DNA from: Microdochium bolleyi
Lineage: Eukaryota; Ascomycota; Sordariomycetes; Xylariales; Microdochiaceae
Assembly: GCA_001566295.1 (NCBI GenBank)
Contig: KQ964255.1
Location: 372,001 to 436,000 of the forward strand
Direction of reading: 5' to 3'
Length of the DNA stretch: 64,000 bases
Every line of letters starts with the position of its first letter. Position 1 is the stretch's first letter. Of this stretch, positions 33,968 to 45,397 are shown in pieces. The notes beneath the pieces were generated by a model. The model saw only the letters and a list, made by a program, of their open reading frames with translations, did no database searches and was not told where the DNA came from. Both the position numbers and the translations under genes were made by a program.

Positions 33968-34437
33968 ATGCGGTCTTCTACGCTCGCCACTTTCGTCTCC
34001 TTGCTCGCTTTCGGGACCATGGCTTCGCCAGCTAGCAATGCTATCGACACCCGCCAGGACGATATCCTGGTCATTTTTAAGACCTACGCGGACGCACCCA
34101 AGTGTCGCCCCGGCCAGGGTTCGGACAACTACAGCAACATTGTCTTCGGCTACCGCTCGCAGGCTGTAAGCGGCGAGTGTCTCAAGTTCAGCCAGGCCGG
34201 CGGCTGGGACGGGCTCAAGGCCGTGGCGCACTATGCCACAGACTTCAACGTTACAGGTGCGTCTATGATGACCATGTAGGGTGCGACTCCCCAGCTGAGA
34301 CATTGAGGTTGTTGCTGCTAGCATATGCCTATCCGAACGACAATTGCGTTGACAATGGCCACAAGGCGGCGCTCTTTGACAGCGTGTGCCAGTCGACTTC
34401 AAGCAACTACTTGTCGTGGAACTTTGTGAAATGGTAA
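33968..34437 (+). CDS. Small secreted cysteine protein, candidate effector, 134 aa
   Basis: Exons 33968-34256 and 34322-34437; the 65-nt intron (GTGCGT..GCTAG) rejoins in frame at Thr96-Ala97. A classic signal peptide (MRSSTLATFVSLLAFGTMA) ends near residue 19-25. The mature part of about 110 residues has four cysteines (46, 71, 105, 119), enough for two disulfides, and ends in aromatic residues (SSNYLSWNFVKW). There are two N-glycosylation sequons (NYS at 54, NVT at 94). I recognise no family. Size, secretion signal and cysteine content fit small secreted proteins of plant- or insect-associated fungi, but effector function is inference. Confidence 0.75.
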
Positions 34438-34945
34438 AGGCCAGGACATGGAAAGGCTTCGAAATTTGCGCAGGAGATAGTATCAACGTAGCATCTTGGA
34501 GATTGGGTATCAGAACTTTGCCCTTTAAAATAATACCTTGCCTTGATCCTCAGAAGGTTGAAAATGGGTCTCACTGTCCGCCGCGACTCGCTGTGTCCAT
34601 TCAAAATGGTATAAGTGTACGCGTACGTCTAGTCTCAAGCCGCTCTCATAGTTTTGGGACACCAAGACCTGTAGCATATTTTTGTTATTAGCCCCGTTGC
34701 AAGGCAATTCAATATTCCAGAGTACGCACTCCCCAAGGGAAAAAAACCCAGATGACTGCTTAAGTCACGAACCCCGCACCTGTGCTCCTCCAGTTCCTAT
34801 TTGCGTCATCAATACCGCATCTGATGACTGAGGAGTCTAATTCGGCCGTGCTTCTCATGTAAACGAGACAATACTTTCTTCCGACCTGGCCAGGCGCATA
34901 AGGTTCACGCACAACTCAGAGTCGTCCTTGAACGTCAAGGCAAAC
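34438..34945. other. Intergenic
   Basis: A relatively AT-rich 0.5-kb spacer with an A-run at about 34739-34746. No gene. Confidence 0.5.
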
Positions 34946-36649
34946 ATGACGGAATCACCTGCGAGCCCCATGCCTCACAGCCCACACATGCGTATAACAT
35001 GCCACTGTGGCGCTGCAGCCCAGACTATCAGCCTGCCGACCTCGACCAATGCAGATGCACCGCTGGAGATATCGATATGTCATTGCTACACGTGCAGACA
35101 TGTCTCTGGCGTGCTGTGCACCACATATCTCGAGATCGCTGGTCCACCTGCCTCGCTGAGCGGGCTCGTCGGATACAGCGACAGAAACTTGTTGCCTTCT
35201 GAGCAAGGCCCGGAAGATAGCACAGCCAGCCTGGCATCGAGCAACGGTGAAACATGGCGATGGTTCTGCAGGACTTGTGGCAGCCACGTCTTCGCGCGAC
35301 AGAATGACTCGCCAGGTCGAGGAGGAGTGAGCTGGGCAGTGGCTACGGGTTGCCTGGTCGGAGACGAAGATGGCGCCGTGATGCAGGACAATCATAACGA
35401 GCAAGACCAGCAGGGGCAGGACCACACATCAGATAAAAAAGGAATGGTCTTGCAGCACATCAACATACATGACGCGAAGGACGGCGGACTTGCGCCTGTC
35501 CTGGGAGCCACGCGATCCATTGAGGATGGAGGCGGCACCGACAGCTCGCACGATGAGCAGAGGCCAAAGCCGCAACGGCAACACTGGGCAACGGCATCGT
35601 CACCATCGTCACTGAACCAAGACGGACCACGACCGCAGGTCAGCTGTACACCAGTACACGGCTCGAAAGATGCCCAATTTATCTTTGCCGACAGCGGAAA
35701 CACCATCCGCAGCAGAGACGTGCTGGACCTACACTGCCTGTGCCGGCGTGTCTCGTTAGTGGTGACCCGGCCAGACGAATCGAGCACACTGCCGTGGTCG
35801 CCACACTCGGACTGCGTGTATCCGTACCACGCGACCCCACGAGATTTTCTACAAAACAGGACAGACGAGAAGTGGTGGATTCGTCCCTCACTCGCTGAGG
35901 AGGAAGAGACAGCAACCAGGACAAGTAAGGGTTGCAGTTTGGACACAACGACAACTGACAGGAGGAACAAGCGATACCTCGCGGGAACTTGCACATGCCG
36001 CTCCTGCCGGCTGGGCTGCGGCTTCGAGATCCAGACGTGGGCGTTCGTGCCGCGGAGCAACATCTTCGTGGTAGCCCGCCAGTCAGGATGCGGAAATCAC
36101 GACCGCCGGGTCCTATTCCCGCTGGATTTCTCCAGCCCGCCCGACGGCGAGGACACGCAACATGGACATGGCGGCCAGGAGAAGAACGGGAACAGCAACG
36201 AGAATGCCCAGCCAGCAGTAAACCCCACGACAGCAATACTCAAGACCTATAACTCCCAGGAAGGCGTCTTCCGCGAGTTCTGCCCGACCTGCGGGGCCAC
36301 CGTGTTCTGGCACAACGAGGAGCGGCCGGGCGTCATCGATGTCAGCGCTGGGCTTGCCGGACTCTGTCTGCCTTCCGAAGAGTTTTCCGTCGGTGATAAG
36401 GATGACTCCAGCACTGCACGCGGCGCAGCGGACAGGCAGACGCTACGACCTGCTGGGCACTCTGGCTCTGCTTCTGCTGCTGCGAGGGCAGTGGGCTGGC
36501 TCGACTGGTGGACGGAGCGAGTCAGCTTCTTCGAGCATGCGGCCGCCGGCCGGACTGGGACCGGCGCTGCTCTCGGGACAAAGATTGCCGCAGAACTTCA
36601 GGAGGGACTGCGAGCGTGGGGTAGGGAGAGAAGAGGAGAATTGAGATGA
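34946..36649 (+). CDS. Protein with two GFA/CENP-V zinc domains, 567 aa
   Basis: ATG at 34946 (aaacATGac) opens one exon. Domain 1 (residues about 15-140) shows CHCGAA, CHCYTC and FCRTCGSHVFAR; domain 2 (about 265-480) shows LHCLC, CTCRSCRLGCG and FCPTCGATVFW. Both keep the cysteines that bind the two zinc ions of the glutathione-dependent formaldehyde-activating (GFA)/CENP-V fold. A polar, low-complexity linker of about 120 residues joins them, and a second polar insert lies inside domain 2. Fungal tandem-GFA proteins are common but uncharacterised; proposed roles concern glutathione adducts. No membrane or export signal. Confidence 0.85.
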   Translation: MTESPASPMPHSPHMRITCHCGAAAQTISLPTSTNADAPLEISICHCYTCRHVSGVLCTTYLEIAGPPASLSGLVGYSDRNLLPSEQGPEDSTASLASSNGETWRWFCRTCGSHVFARQNDSPGRGGVSWAVATGCLVGDEDGAVMQDNHNEQDQQGQDHTSDKKGMVLQHINIHDAKDGGLAPVLGATRSIEDGGGTDSSHDEQRPKPQRQHWATASSPSSLNQDGPRPQVSCTPVHGSKDAQFIFADSGNTIRSRDVLDLHCLCRRVSLVVTRPDESSTLPWSPHSDCVYPYHATPRDFLQNRTDEKWWIRPSLAEEEETATRTSKGCSLDTTTTDRRNKRYLAGTCTCRSCRLGCGFEIQTWAFVPRSNIFVVARQSGCGNHDRRVLFPLDFSSPPDGEDTQHGHGGQEKNGNSNENAQPAVNPTTAILKTYNSQEGVFREFCPTCGATVFWHNEERPGVIDVSAGLAGLCLPSEEFSVGDKDDSSTARGAADRQTLRPAGHSGSASAAARAVGWLDWWTERVSFFEHAAAGRTGTGAALGTKIAAELQEGLRAWGRERRGELR

Positions 36650-37002
36650 ACGGACAGCGCAAGCAGGACGAACACTTCGAACATGGCTGCTGGTCCGTGG
36701 GCGGTCATCATTGACGCGTATGTGCACCCGATGGCAAACGGCAAAACACAGGAAGGGTGCATGCAAATAATTCACTTAGGGAATCAGTTCTCTTTACTAA
36801 ATAGGAAATTATAGCTGTATAGCTGACAGGCGTTTCATTCAGGTGCTTCCGGACGCCACGGTCTTTATGCTCCTGTGTCTTTTGTCTTTTCCGTGGCCCT
36901 CATTATCGGTAGTGTTACACAGGCATGCTTGAAGGCTAGATTCCATCTGTATCCGAAGAGGATCTGCCTGCAGAATCCGCAGGTGTGGATTGTTGCCTGC
37001 AC
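36650..37002. other. Convergent 3' region, GFA gene / pmt2
   Basis: A 353-nt spacer between two facing stop codons. AT-rich around 36770-36830. Nothing else. Confidence 0.5.
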
Positions 37003-40000
37003 TTAAGCGGCATCAGCCTCAACGGTGGCCTCATTGCCTTCGCTGGCCGGCTTGGGAATGGAGTGCTCAGCCTCTTTCTCGCCGTCCTTGCTGCTAGACG
37101 CCTCCTTCAATGGCTCCTCAGCTGCGCGGTTCTGCTTGGTCTCGGAGTTGGCGCCCTCGACGTCGGGGTGAGGCGGAGCGACACCAGCGCCGGATCCGTC
37201 CTCGCCAATGACGTCGATCTGGTTGCCAGCGGCATCAAGGACGCGGGTTCTGGTCTCGTACTTCGTGCGGAACTCTACCTTGCCCGCGAGAGCCTTGACC
37301 TGCTCCTCGTTGAGAAGGTTGCCATCCTGGTCACGGTACTCGACACTCTCCTCACGCTTCATGACTTGCTGATCCTGCACCTCGAGCTTTGGGGCACCCG
37401 ACACAACGTCCTGCGCCGGAGGCTGCTGGGCCTGAACGGCAGAAGGCTTGGCCGTTGGAACAGCCTGGGGTGGGGGGGAATTTGCGAGCTTGTCGTAGTC
37501 GGCATACTGTATGTTGAACAATGTTAGTCACGTTTGGGAGCAAAGTTGACTGTCGATACAAACCGATCATTCGTGGTGTTCGCCGAGTGGTTGCGCTGGA
37601 TGAGCGTTCGAACTTCGAAGCCGCCGAGCAGACGCGAGTCCCACTGTGCTTCAACCCCTCTGACGGTTAGGCATGCCTTGGGGGGGAATACTCACGTTCT
37701 CCAGGAAGTTGTTGCAGTCCCAGTCCCATGTGTCGAAGAGCTTGACACGCTGGCACTCAGCCTTGGTCCAGGTGTTGCCATAGGCGAGAGGCGAGTAGAG
37801 CGCAAAGGCAGCAGCAGAAAGAGTCAAGAAAGCAATGGCGCCAAACTTGTTCACGAGGGGACGGCTCTGAGGGCCAGAGAACCTTGCGGTGATGAAGTCG
37901 AAAATCTGGCAGAAGGCCATGATGGCGAAGACCAGCGCGGGGAAGTAGTGGTGCAGGAAGAGCTGTCTCTGCATGAGGTAGAAGGGAAAGTAGTGCAGCG
38001 CCCAGCCCAGGACAGATGTGCCGATCTCGTAGTCGAAGCGCTTGAAGGTGGTGTTGGAGTAATCACCACAGCTGCGCTGCCAGCGAAGAACGGCAAGCGC
38101 CTTGAAGAGGACGTAGATGACGACAGCAAGAGTAGAGGTGTACCAGATGATCGGGTTACCGATGAGGTAAATCTGGCGGTGGTTGCGACCCCAGAAGTTG
38201 ATACCACGGCGGAGAATAGGCCACGAGTCAGGGCGCGAATCCCAGGCGTGGGAGTCAACAAGGCCGGCGTTGGTGCGCCACATGACCTTCTGAATCTCCC
38301 AGAACTTGCCGAGGAAGCCGGGCTTGCGGTAGTTGACCTTCTCGGCGTCGGCGCCCAAGGCTGGGTGGTCGTTGGACTCGACATACCAGACGCTGTTAGG
38401 CATCGAACCTTGCTTGGCACATGTCACTTCCTGCTGCTCGGAGGCCCAGTCAGGGAGCTTGACCTTGTGGGAGAACAAAGCGCAACCAGTCATGACGTGC
38501 ACGAGCCTGAACTTTGTCTCGATTGTGCGGAGACGCGTCTTGGCCACGCCGCTGGCTGACTGGCCCTTGACAATCTCAACACGGAACAGATCATTGGCAT
38601 CACCTTCGAATCCCTCGTATCCGTAGCAAGAAACCTCGTTCTGCCACTCCTGCTCGCTGACGGGGGGACGGACATCGTGCGAGTGGAGGCGGCGGAAGGT
38701 CGGGGTGTGGTAGAGACGAAGGACGCTGCCGTCCGTGATGTAGTTCTCGGTGATGTTGGTGAGCTTGTCCCAGGCGTCGGTTCCGTTGATGGATAGTCCG
38801 TTCACATCGAGAGGCTGAGTCTGGTTTTCAAGGAGCCAGATGTTGTTGGAATCCTTGTGAGGATACAGAGTGATCTGTTGCTGCTGGCTGCCACCGGGGT
38901 ACATGAGAGGGTGAGAGTGCAAGTAGCCGCCCTGAGTGTTGACGTGGCGGATGGCGACGCGGCTTCCGAAAGCCACATCAGCCGGTGTGTCTTGCATGCC
39001 CTTGCTGTTGAGAGTGGCCTGGAACTCGGAGCTCATGAATCCATCTCCGTCACCGGGGTTGACCAGGCACAAGAAGTGGATGGCGAACATGGCCATGTAG
39101 AAGCTGATCGGGATGATAATCAGGCAGAAAGCACGAGCGAGGAAGTGCTTGGCGAAGAGCCGCATGGTCACGGTCTTGGCATCTCCGAGGAGGACCCAGA
39201 GCTGAACCAGAGTCAAGCATCCAACCCAGGCATAGGTGAAGAGACCAACCCACTTGATGCTGAGGGTGATGCCCATGCCCAAGCCAGACATGGTGAGCCA
39301 AAACCACCACGCAGGCTGGAAGGCCTTGGCAGGACCCTGCTCGTGCTGGTTGGAGAAGGAGATCCACGAGAGGGCGGTAAAGGCTGTGGCAGCGACGAGG
39401 GGAGCATCGAGCAGGATCAGGCGGGCCTGGGTAAGGAGGCCGTTCTCTGTGGGTTGACATCAGCATAATGTGAGGGTAGGCCGCTCGTTCTGGAGGAGAG
39501 CTTACCAAAGATGATCAATGAGGCACCGAGAGCAGCAGTTGGTGTCCGGCATCCGGCAGCCTTGAGGGTCAAGAAGACGATCGGGACAAGAAGGATACCG
39601 CAGATGGCGGGGTACATGCGCATAGCAACATAGGGAACTCCGGGCTCAATGTAATCTTTGCCAATCTCCTTGAAGTCAAAGTCGCCCTTGAAGCCGGCGA
39701 GCCAGCCAAAGAGTGTGATCATGAGCTTAGCCAACGGTGGGTGGACGTCCATGAAGAACTTTCCCTTGATGTACTTTGTCGCGAAGCCACCGAAGCTGTG
39801 TGAAAAGGAGGCTGAGTTAGAAGGAGCTCTACAGCTGATGGAAGGCCGCCATTGAGACGCAGTGATTTGCTTACTGGACTTCGTCGAAGACTACACTGGT
39901 GGGCTGGTAGATGCGGAACAGTCTGACGACGGCGCCGATGATTGTGACCAAAGCAAGCACCTGGAAGTCGGAGCCGGGAAGGAGGAAGACATCGTTGTCC

Positions 40001-40125
40001 TCGACACCGTCCGAGCCATAGTCGTTACGCTTGGCGACGTTCTTGGACTTGGCATTGGTGGCCACGACGGCGGTGCTGGAGCCGTTCCTGCTGGAAGGCG
40101 GGCGTGCCGAGTTGGACCGGCCCAT
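37003..40125 (-). CDS. pmt2: Protein O-mannosyltransferase, PMT2 subfamily, 931 aa
   Basis: Four exons: 40125-39875, 39795-39506, 39446-37696 and 37506-37003; introns of 79, 59 and 189 nt all have GT..AG ends and keep frame. The catalytic loop motif VFDEVHFGGFATKYIKG is rebuilt across intron 1. A MIR-domain region follows the first membrane block, with GGYLHSHPLMYPGGSQQQQITLYPHKD, the PMT2-type version. Later helices include ALHYFPFYLMQRQLFLHHY, a PMT hallmark. The acidic tail (exon 4) is long, as in mould PMT2. The enzyme moves mannose from dolichyl-phosphate-mannose to Ser/Thr in the ER lumen, usually as a dimer with a PMT1 protein. It shares a divergent promoter region with SF3A1. Confidence 0.93.
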
Positions 40126-41674
40126 GCTCGCGGTTGGCAGGCCTCGCTGGTCTGCGGTGCGGACGGGGGGGTTCGTGGTGACTACGGGATGGCGATATCG
40201 AGCAGGCAGCTCGGAGCTGGCGGGCCTGGTTGAGAGAGATGGGTGTGGGCAGCCCAGTCGAGGTGGGAGGAAGGAGAGTCGATTAAAGAGAGTCGAGAAG
40301 GAGGAAGGGCGATTACAATGATGCTATGGGGCAGCGTCCCATTGAAGAAGAAGCGGTCGAAGGCGAATGGAAGCAGGCGAGGCAGGCAAGGTCTGGTCTG
40401 CTGAAGTGCCCCCTTGAACAGCAGAGTGCCAAAAGTTGACAGGTGTTTTACGGAAGGGCTGAGCTCTGAGCTGAGGGAGAGCGACGAAGGGGTCCGCACC
40501 TTGGCTTCAAGCCGCCTCAGCCAGCGGAGCCCGCCTTGTCGATACACCCCCGTCGCGCTCTCTCGTTTCCCCCTTTCCAAGGGTAACTTTTTGACAGGTC
40601 CAATGGCGAGGCTTCATTGCTTCGCTAGCGTGCACCTTGCCCAGGCTGGTGGGTGATGGCTGGCTGACTGCATCTTGATACGAGTTGCATGTGTTGCTCC
40701 AGCCGGTCCTCACTGCTACGAGTTGATACAGTACATGCGTCGAGGCTCCATTGCGATACGCGGCCATGCGTAATCAACACACTTCATTGCGATCCTGGTC
40801 TTGTATCAAGAACCATAGCTGTGGCAGGCATCTTTCCAAATGTTGTTCTGGCTGGCAAGAGACTAACTAACCTTCAGAGCCAGGTGTCCTCGGGGGACAA
40901 CAAGCCGTCCCAGATATTTTGGTTTCGCCCGTCACCACTAGCGCAACACACTGTATTGGCCAGGCATGCCCTGGCACGGGAGTAATTCCTTGCATGCCAG
41001 TTGTCGATAGTAGTGCTCGCAACATCGCGGACAGCTCCCTTCTTCATTTCCAGAGTGAGACCCGACCCTGGCCTGCAGCCTCTCCAGCCAATCCCTGCCG
41101 GACAGGCCACTCAGTTGCAACGCGACATGTGCCATCCCACGGCATGCACCGCAGACAATGCAATTGTCATGGTGCAGGCGACAGCGGGACCGGTCCGATG
41201 GAGTCCGTCTAGGACCATAGTGGGTTTGTGGCTTCTCAAGTGACATTCAAGGATACCCATGGCAAGACTGCCCAGGTGGACTTGGAAGATCATAGGTGGC
41301 CTCTATCCGGCCAGGAAGACGGCTTGCGGCGCCTGGTGATCCACCCGGGACGTCTGAGAGTGCAGGGTAGGTTGTGAGGCAGCCGGTTTGCGATAAGAGC
41401 TTGCCAAGTTCGCGATAAGAACCAGACCCAGAAATCGTTATGTCAGCAGCCGTCTATCAGCGCTCGGTTCCTGATTGGTCTTAGGCAACCTTCACTTTTC
41501 TGAGTTGGTGATGTCGGCGCATGCACATGCAGATCGCGAATTGAAGGCAACCGCGACTCGCATTCGACCCAACCCACGACGCGTCTGACAGCACGACCCC
41601 AAAGTCCGACCGCATCCAAACTGTCCTTTCGTATAAGCCACACGCCACGCGACACTCGTCGACAGCCTCCTGTC
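40126..41674. promoter_or_regulatory. Divergent promoter region, pmt2 / SF3A1
   Basis: A 1.5-kb region between two divergent housekeeping starts. The pmt2 side is purine-rich on the plus strand (its leader is C/T-rich), and the SF3A1 side is C-rich. No ORF with protein features. Confidence 0.5.
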
Positions 41675-43360
41675 ATGGCCGCCGCCGCGAATGGCGATGC
41701 TGCCGCTGAGATCCTCGACAGCATTAAGCCGCCCCAGGGAGTTGTACTCCCTCCCAAGGAGTTCCGAAGTGAGTTCCCTTTGTCGCGCGCTCTTACACAA
41801 TCCATGACTTGCTGACCGACGTTTCCAATAGCCGTCCTTGAAAAGACCGCCGGTTACGTTGCCCGAAATGGTCTCGCATTCGAGGAGCGCATCCGCGAGA
41901 AGGAAAAGAACAATCCGAAACTCAGCTTCCTGAACCCCACAGACCCCTACAATCCGTACTACCTCTGGCGACTGAGCGAAATCAAAGAAGGCCGAGGAAA
42001 CGCCATCGCTGCTGGCAGGGCTGGCGAGGCCGCCGCCGCACCGGAAGAGGAGAAGCCGAAAGGGCCGCCCAAGCCGCCCGACTTCCAGTTTTCGGCGCGC
42101 ATGCCGAACATCAGTGCACAGGATCTCGATGTCGTCAAATTGACAGCGCTGTTCGTCGCCAAGAATGGTCGGCAATTCATGACCACGCTTTCTCAAAAGG
42201 AAGCCGGCAATTACCAATTCGACTTCCTCCGGCCGAATCACAGTCTACACAATTTCTTCCAACATCTCATCGATCAGTACTCGCTTCTCTTGCGGTCAGG
42301 AGGCGTCGATGGCGAAGGCGGGAAGGTGCAGCAAGAACAGGTGGCCGAGCTGCAAGAAAACGTCGACGATCGATTTCACATCTTGGGCCGGGCGAGGCAG
42401 CGGGCGGAGTGGCTGAAGCACCAGGAGGGCGAGAAGCAGAAGAAGGAGGAGGAAGAGGAGGCGGAGAAGCTATCGTACGCCCAGATCGACTGGCATGACT
42501 TCGTGGTTGTCGAGACGGTAGTCTTCACCGAAGCAGACGACCAGGCAACTCTACCACCGCCTACATCACTATCCGAGCTCCAATACGCGTCACTCGAGCA
42601 GAAGGGCAAGGCCTCGGTCAGCGCGAACTTCCGGATCGAAGAAGCCTTCCCCTCGGAGGAGGATAGCATGCACAACGGCTATGCCGCACAACCGAATCAG
42701 AACCTGCCCTACCACCCCGCATACCCATCACAACAACCACAATACCCCGTACAAAACGCGCCACAACCACAGGCGCCATACCAGATGGCACCTCCGCCAA
42801 GACCGCACGGCACGCAAGAAGAAGAGGAGAACCAGCGAATCCGAGAGCGCGAAGAGAACAGGATCCGCATGCAGATGGCACAGGCTGAGGCCAAGGGCGG
42901 TGCCGCACCCATGAAAATCAAGGAGAACTACGTGCCCAAGGCAGCACAGCGCGCGGCGAACCGGCAGGGCGGGCAGATGGCCCTGTGCCCGAACTGCAAG
43001 CAGCAGATTCCGCTCAACGAGCTTGAGGAGCACATGCGGATCGAGCTGCTGGACCCCTCGTGGAAGGAGCAGAAGGCCAAGACAGAACAGCGGTACGCGA
43101 CCACTAACCTGACGCACGCCGACATGGCCAACAACCTGAAGCGCTTCGCCAGTCAGCGCGGCGACATCTTTGACGCTACCACGGGCCAGCCGATCACCGA
43201 GGAGGAGGCGTCGCGGCGGAAGCGCGCTGCGCTCAACAGCTACGACGGCAACCCGGAAGGCCGCAGCCAGGCGCACATGAGCCACATGCAGAACGTCAAT
43301 GTCGACGAGCAGATTGCGCGGATCCACCAGCGGTTCGCGGGCCAGAACCAGGGCCAGTGA
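41675..43360 (+). CDS. sf3a1: Splicing factor 3A subunit 1 (SF3A1/Prp21/Sap114), 540 aa
   Basis: Exons 41675-41768 and 41832-43360, 63-nt intron (GTGAGT..AATAG). Two SURP/SWAP modules lie at about residues 33-83 (FLNPTDPYNPYYLWRL) and 155-205 (YQFDFLRPNHSLHNFF). A charged coiled-coil stretch (EKQKKEEEEEAEKL) and the PRP21-like region follow. Then come a Pro/Gln-rich linker, the motif MKIKENYVP, a CPNCKQQIP zinc-knuckle-like pair and the RFASQRGDIFD block. The animal C-terminal ubiquitin-like domain is absent, as usual in fungi. SF3A1 is part of the U2 snRNP and helps form the prespliceosome. Confidence 0.93.
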
Positions 43361-43810
43361 GCAGCAGTGGTATGGCGTCTGCCAAGTACGGAGATATTCA
43401 TGTACATCAACTAGAGCGACCAGCGACACGAGGAGGGCAGTGTCAGTCAGTATCTGCCGGATAGTGTGCAGAGGTATAGGAATACCCAAATGGCATTGAA
43501 GTTCAGAGCGTTTATAAATTGTAATTCGAATCACTTTCAGGGTATCATTTTTGCACACCGGCGTTGGTGTCTCAGCAGGTGCATCGTATACAGACTGCAT
43601 AACCACAAATTCGTGACCAGGGAGTCGAAGGCGCAATGCTCGTCAGGATCATAGTAGTAGTCATGTACGCCTGACTTTTCCGCCTTTGCTGCAACACCAC
43701 GGCCAGCTACACGAGCAAGATCGTGATATAGACTACAGCTTACCAATCATTTCTTGGTGAAATTCGGGGGCCGCACAGAGGTCTATGTCTACGCCTACAA
43801 TAACTGTAGC
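43361..43810. other. Convergent 3' region, SF3A1 / UBX gene
   Basis: A 450-nt spacer between facing stop codons; no ORF of note. Confidence 0.5.
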
Positions 43811-45397
43811 CTATTCGTCGTCCTCATCGTCGCTCTCATCCTCCTCCTCATCGGCGAAAGCCTCCACGATGAGATTGCCCGACCGCCCGATCTTGTCGCC
43901 GAGCGTGGCCGAACCGTCTGCTTCCGGCTCGTACACGACGCGCGGCATGAGCGATGCGATCTTGAACTTGTAGACATGCTCGTACCCGCTGGGCTTCTTG
44001 ATATCTCCTTCGTCTTCGGCCTCGAGGTACTCGAAGCATTCCACGAAAGCGTACAGCTCTTCGACCGTTGTCGTCGCCGCGAACTTGCGCACAATCCGCT
44101 GCCCCGCGCCGGAACCCTCAGGCATCTTGAGCGCGAGACGCACAATGTCCTTGGCGTTCGCGGTGCTGTCGGGCTCGGGCGCTATAGTGGTGGCCCTCCA
44201 GCGCCGCCACTGCTCTCTGAGACGCGCGAGGCGCTCTGCGGCCTCGGCTTCCTCCTGCGCCGTCTTCTCCGCGAGCGCGGCTGCCGCCTCAGCCTCCTTG
44301 CGTTGCCGGGCCCGTTCGCGGTCCACGGCGAGCGAGCGCTCGTACGCCGAGTCCTGCTCGTTGCGGAGGTTCCGCGTGACTTCCTGCGCTGTGCGCTCGG
44401 CGCGAGCGCTGGCGAGGTCGGGGGCGTATTTCGTGATGGCAGCCTGAAGCTCCGCAACGTATGTCTGTGGGGCGACCGGTCCGACGAGCCGCTTGACAAT
44501 GCTCATGCGGGTGCTACCTTCACGTGGTGTAAGGCACACGACGCAGGTAAAAGGGAATTTGGTCGCGTTGTATTCGGTCGCGACCTGATAAGCTTCGCTA
44601 TCGAGGACGTTACCGCCCCATAATATGATGTTGTTCTGTGGGTCGTTGATAAAGGCTGTGACGTCTGGCGAGAGCAGTGTCTCGCGGGTGAAGGATTCCG
44701 TGTCATCGTGTTCGGGCGAGACGAGGACCATGATGAGGAACTTCAGCTCCTTCTTCGCCTCGTCGAGGGCCTGAGCAAAGCCACCTTCATAGAACGACAG
44801 GGCGCTCGTTCCATACTCCTCCTCGAATTCTCTCTTAAATCGAGCTGCAGTATCTCTAGGTAGCAGCATGCGGCGGCCCGCAGTACCCCTAAAGCCCTGT
44901 GTTATGGAGGTCGTGATCGCACGAGGTCGTATCGAGGCTGGCAGGAATGCCAGAAAGTAGAGAATTGTCCGAAAGACCCCGGTGGCTGCGCGATGGGCCA
45001 TGTTGAAGGGAGCCAAGAAGATTGCGAGCAGGAGCGGTGGTCGATAGGTGCTCGCTGCCTGAGGCACTATCCGGGGCGCAGGATCTGGGGCGTTCCTTCG
45101 CGGGACAGAACGGGCAGTGCCGAAGGGGACTTCCGCAAAGCTCTCTTGGAGATTCTCGTGTCGAGATGCCTGTGTCGGGATGTGATCTTGGGCAGCGATG
45201 GCCTCAGCAAGCGGGTCAGGACCCTCGCCGTCGAAGAACTTGGCTATGGCGATCTGGACGTTCCATTGCGATCTCTGAAGCAGCGGGACTGCCTCTGCAA
45301 TCTCCTGTGCCGTGACGGCTGTGTATTGCTCGAGTGCCGCCTGCTGCTCGGCCGAGAGCTGGCCGATGTCGACCTCGGTATCGGGAGCGGTAGCCAT
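43811..45397 (-). CDS. UBA-like/UAS/UBX protein, FAF2-Ubx2 type ERAD factor, 528 aa
   Basis: Single exon. Order: UBA-like region (about 18-55, ALEQYTAVTAQEIAEAVPLL); hydrophobic hairpin (about 119-155, PPLLLAIFLAPFNMAHR and ILYFLAFLPASIRP) for ER or lipid-droplet membrane insertion; UAS thioredoxin-like domain (about 170-310); long coiled coil (about 325-400, rich in Ala, Glu, Arg); C-terminal UBX domain (about 415-510); and an acidic end. This is the layout of human FAF2/UBXD8, S. pombe Ucp10 and budding-yeast Ubx2-type proteins, which recruit Cdc48/p97 to ubiquitinated proteins in ER-associated degradation. It shares a divergent promoter region with pan3. Confidence 0.9.
   Translation of the reverse strand: MATAPDTEVDIGQLSAEQQAALEQYTAVTAQEIAEAVPLLQRSQWNVQIAIAKFFDGEGPDPLAEAIAAQDHIPTQASRHENLQESFAEVPFGTARSVPRRNAPDPAPRIVPQAASTYRPPLLLAIFLAPFNMAHRAATGVFRTILYFLAFLPASIRPRAITTSITQGFRGTAGRRMLLPRDTAARFKREFEEEYGTSALSFYEGGFAQALDEAKKELKFLIMVLVSPEHDDTESFTRETLLSPDVTAFINDPQNNIILWGGNVLDSEAYQVATEYNATKFPFTCVVCLTPREGSTRMSIVKRLVGPVAPQTYVAELQAAITKYAPDLASARAERTAQEVTRNLRNEQDSAYERSLAVDRERARQRKEAEAAAALAEKTAQEEAEAAERLARLREQWRRWRATTIAPEPDSTANAKDIVRLALKMPEGSGAGQRIVRKFAATTTVEELYAFVECFEYLEAEDEGDIKKPSGYEHVYKFKIASLMPRVVYEPEADGSATLGDKIGRSGNLIVEAFADEEEDESDDEDDE

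Noticed and set aside
37534..38559. 341-codon plus-strand ORF
   Set aside because: Antisense of pmt2 exon 3, no protein features.
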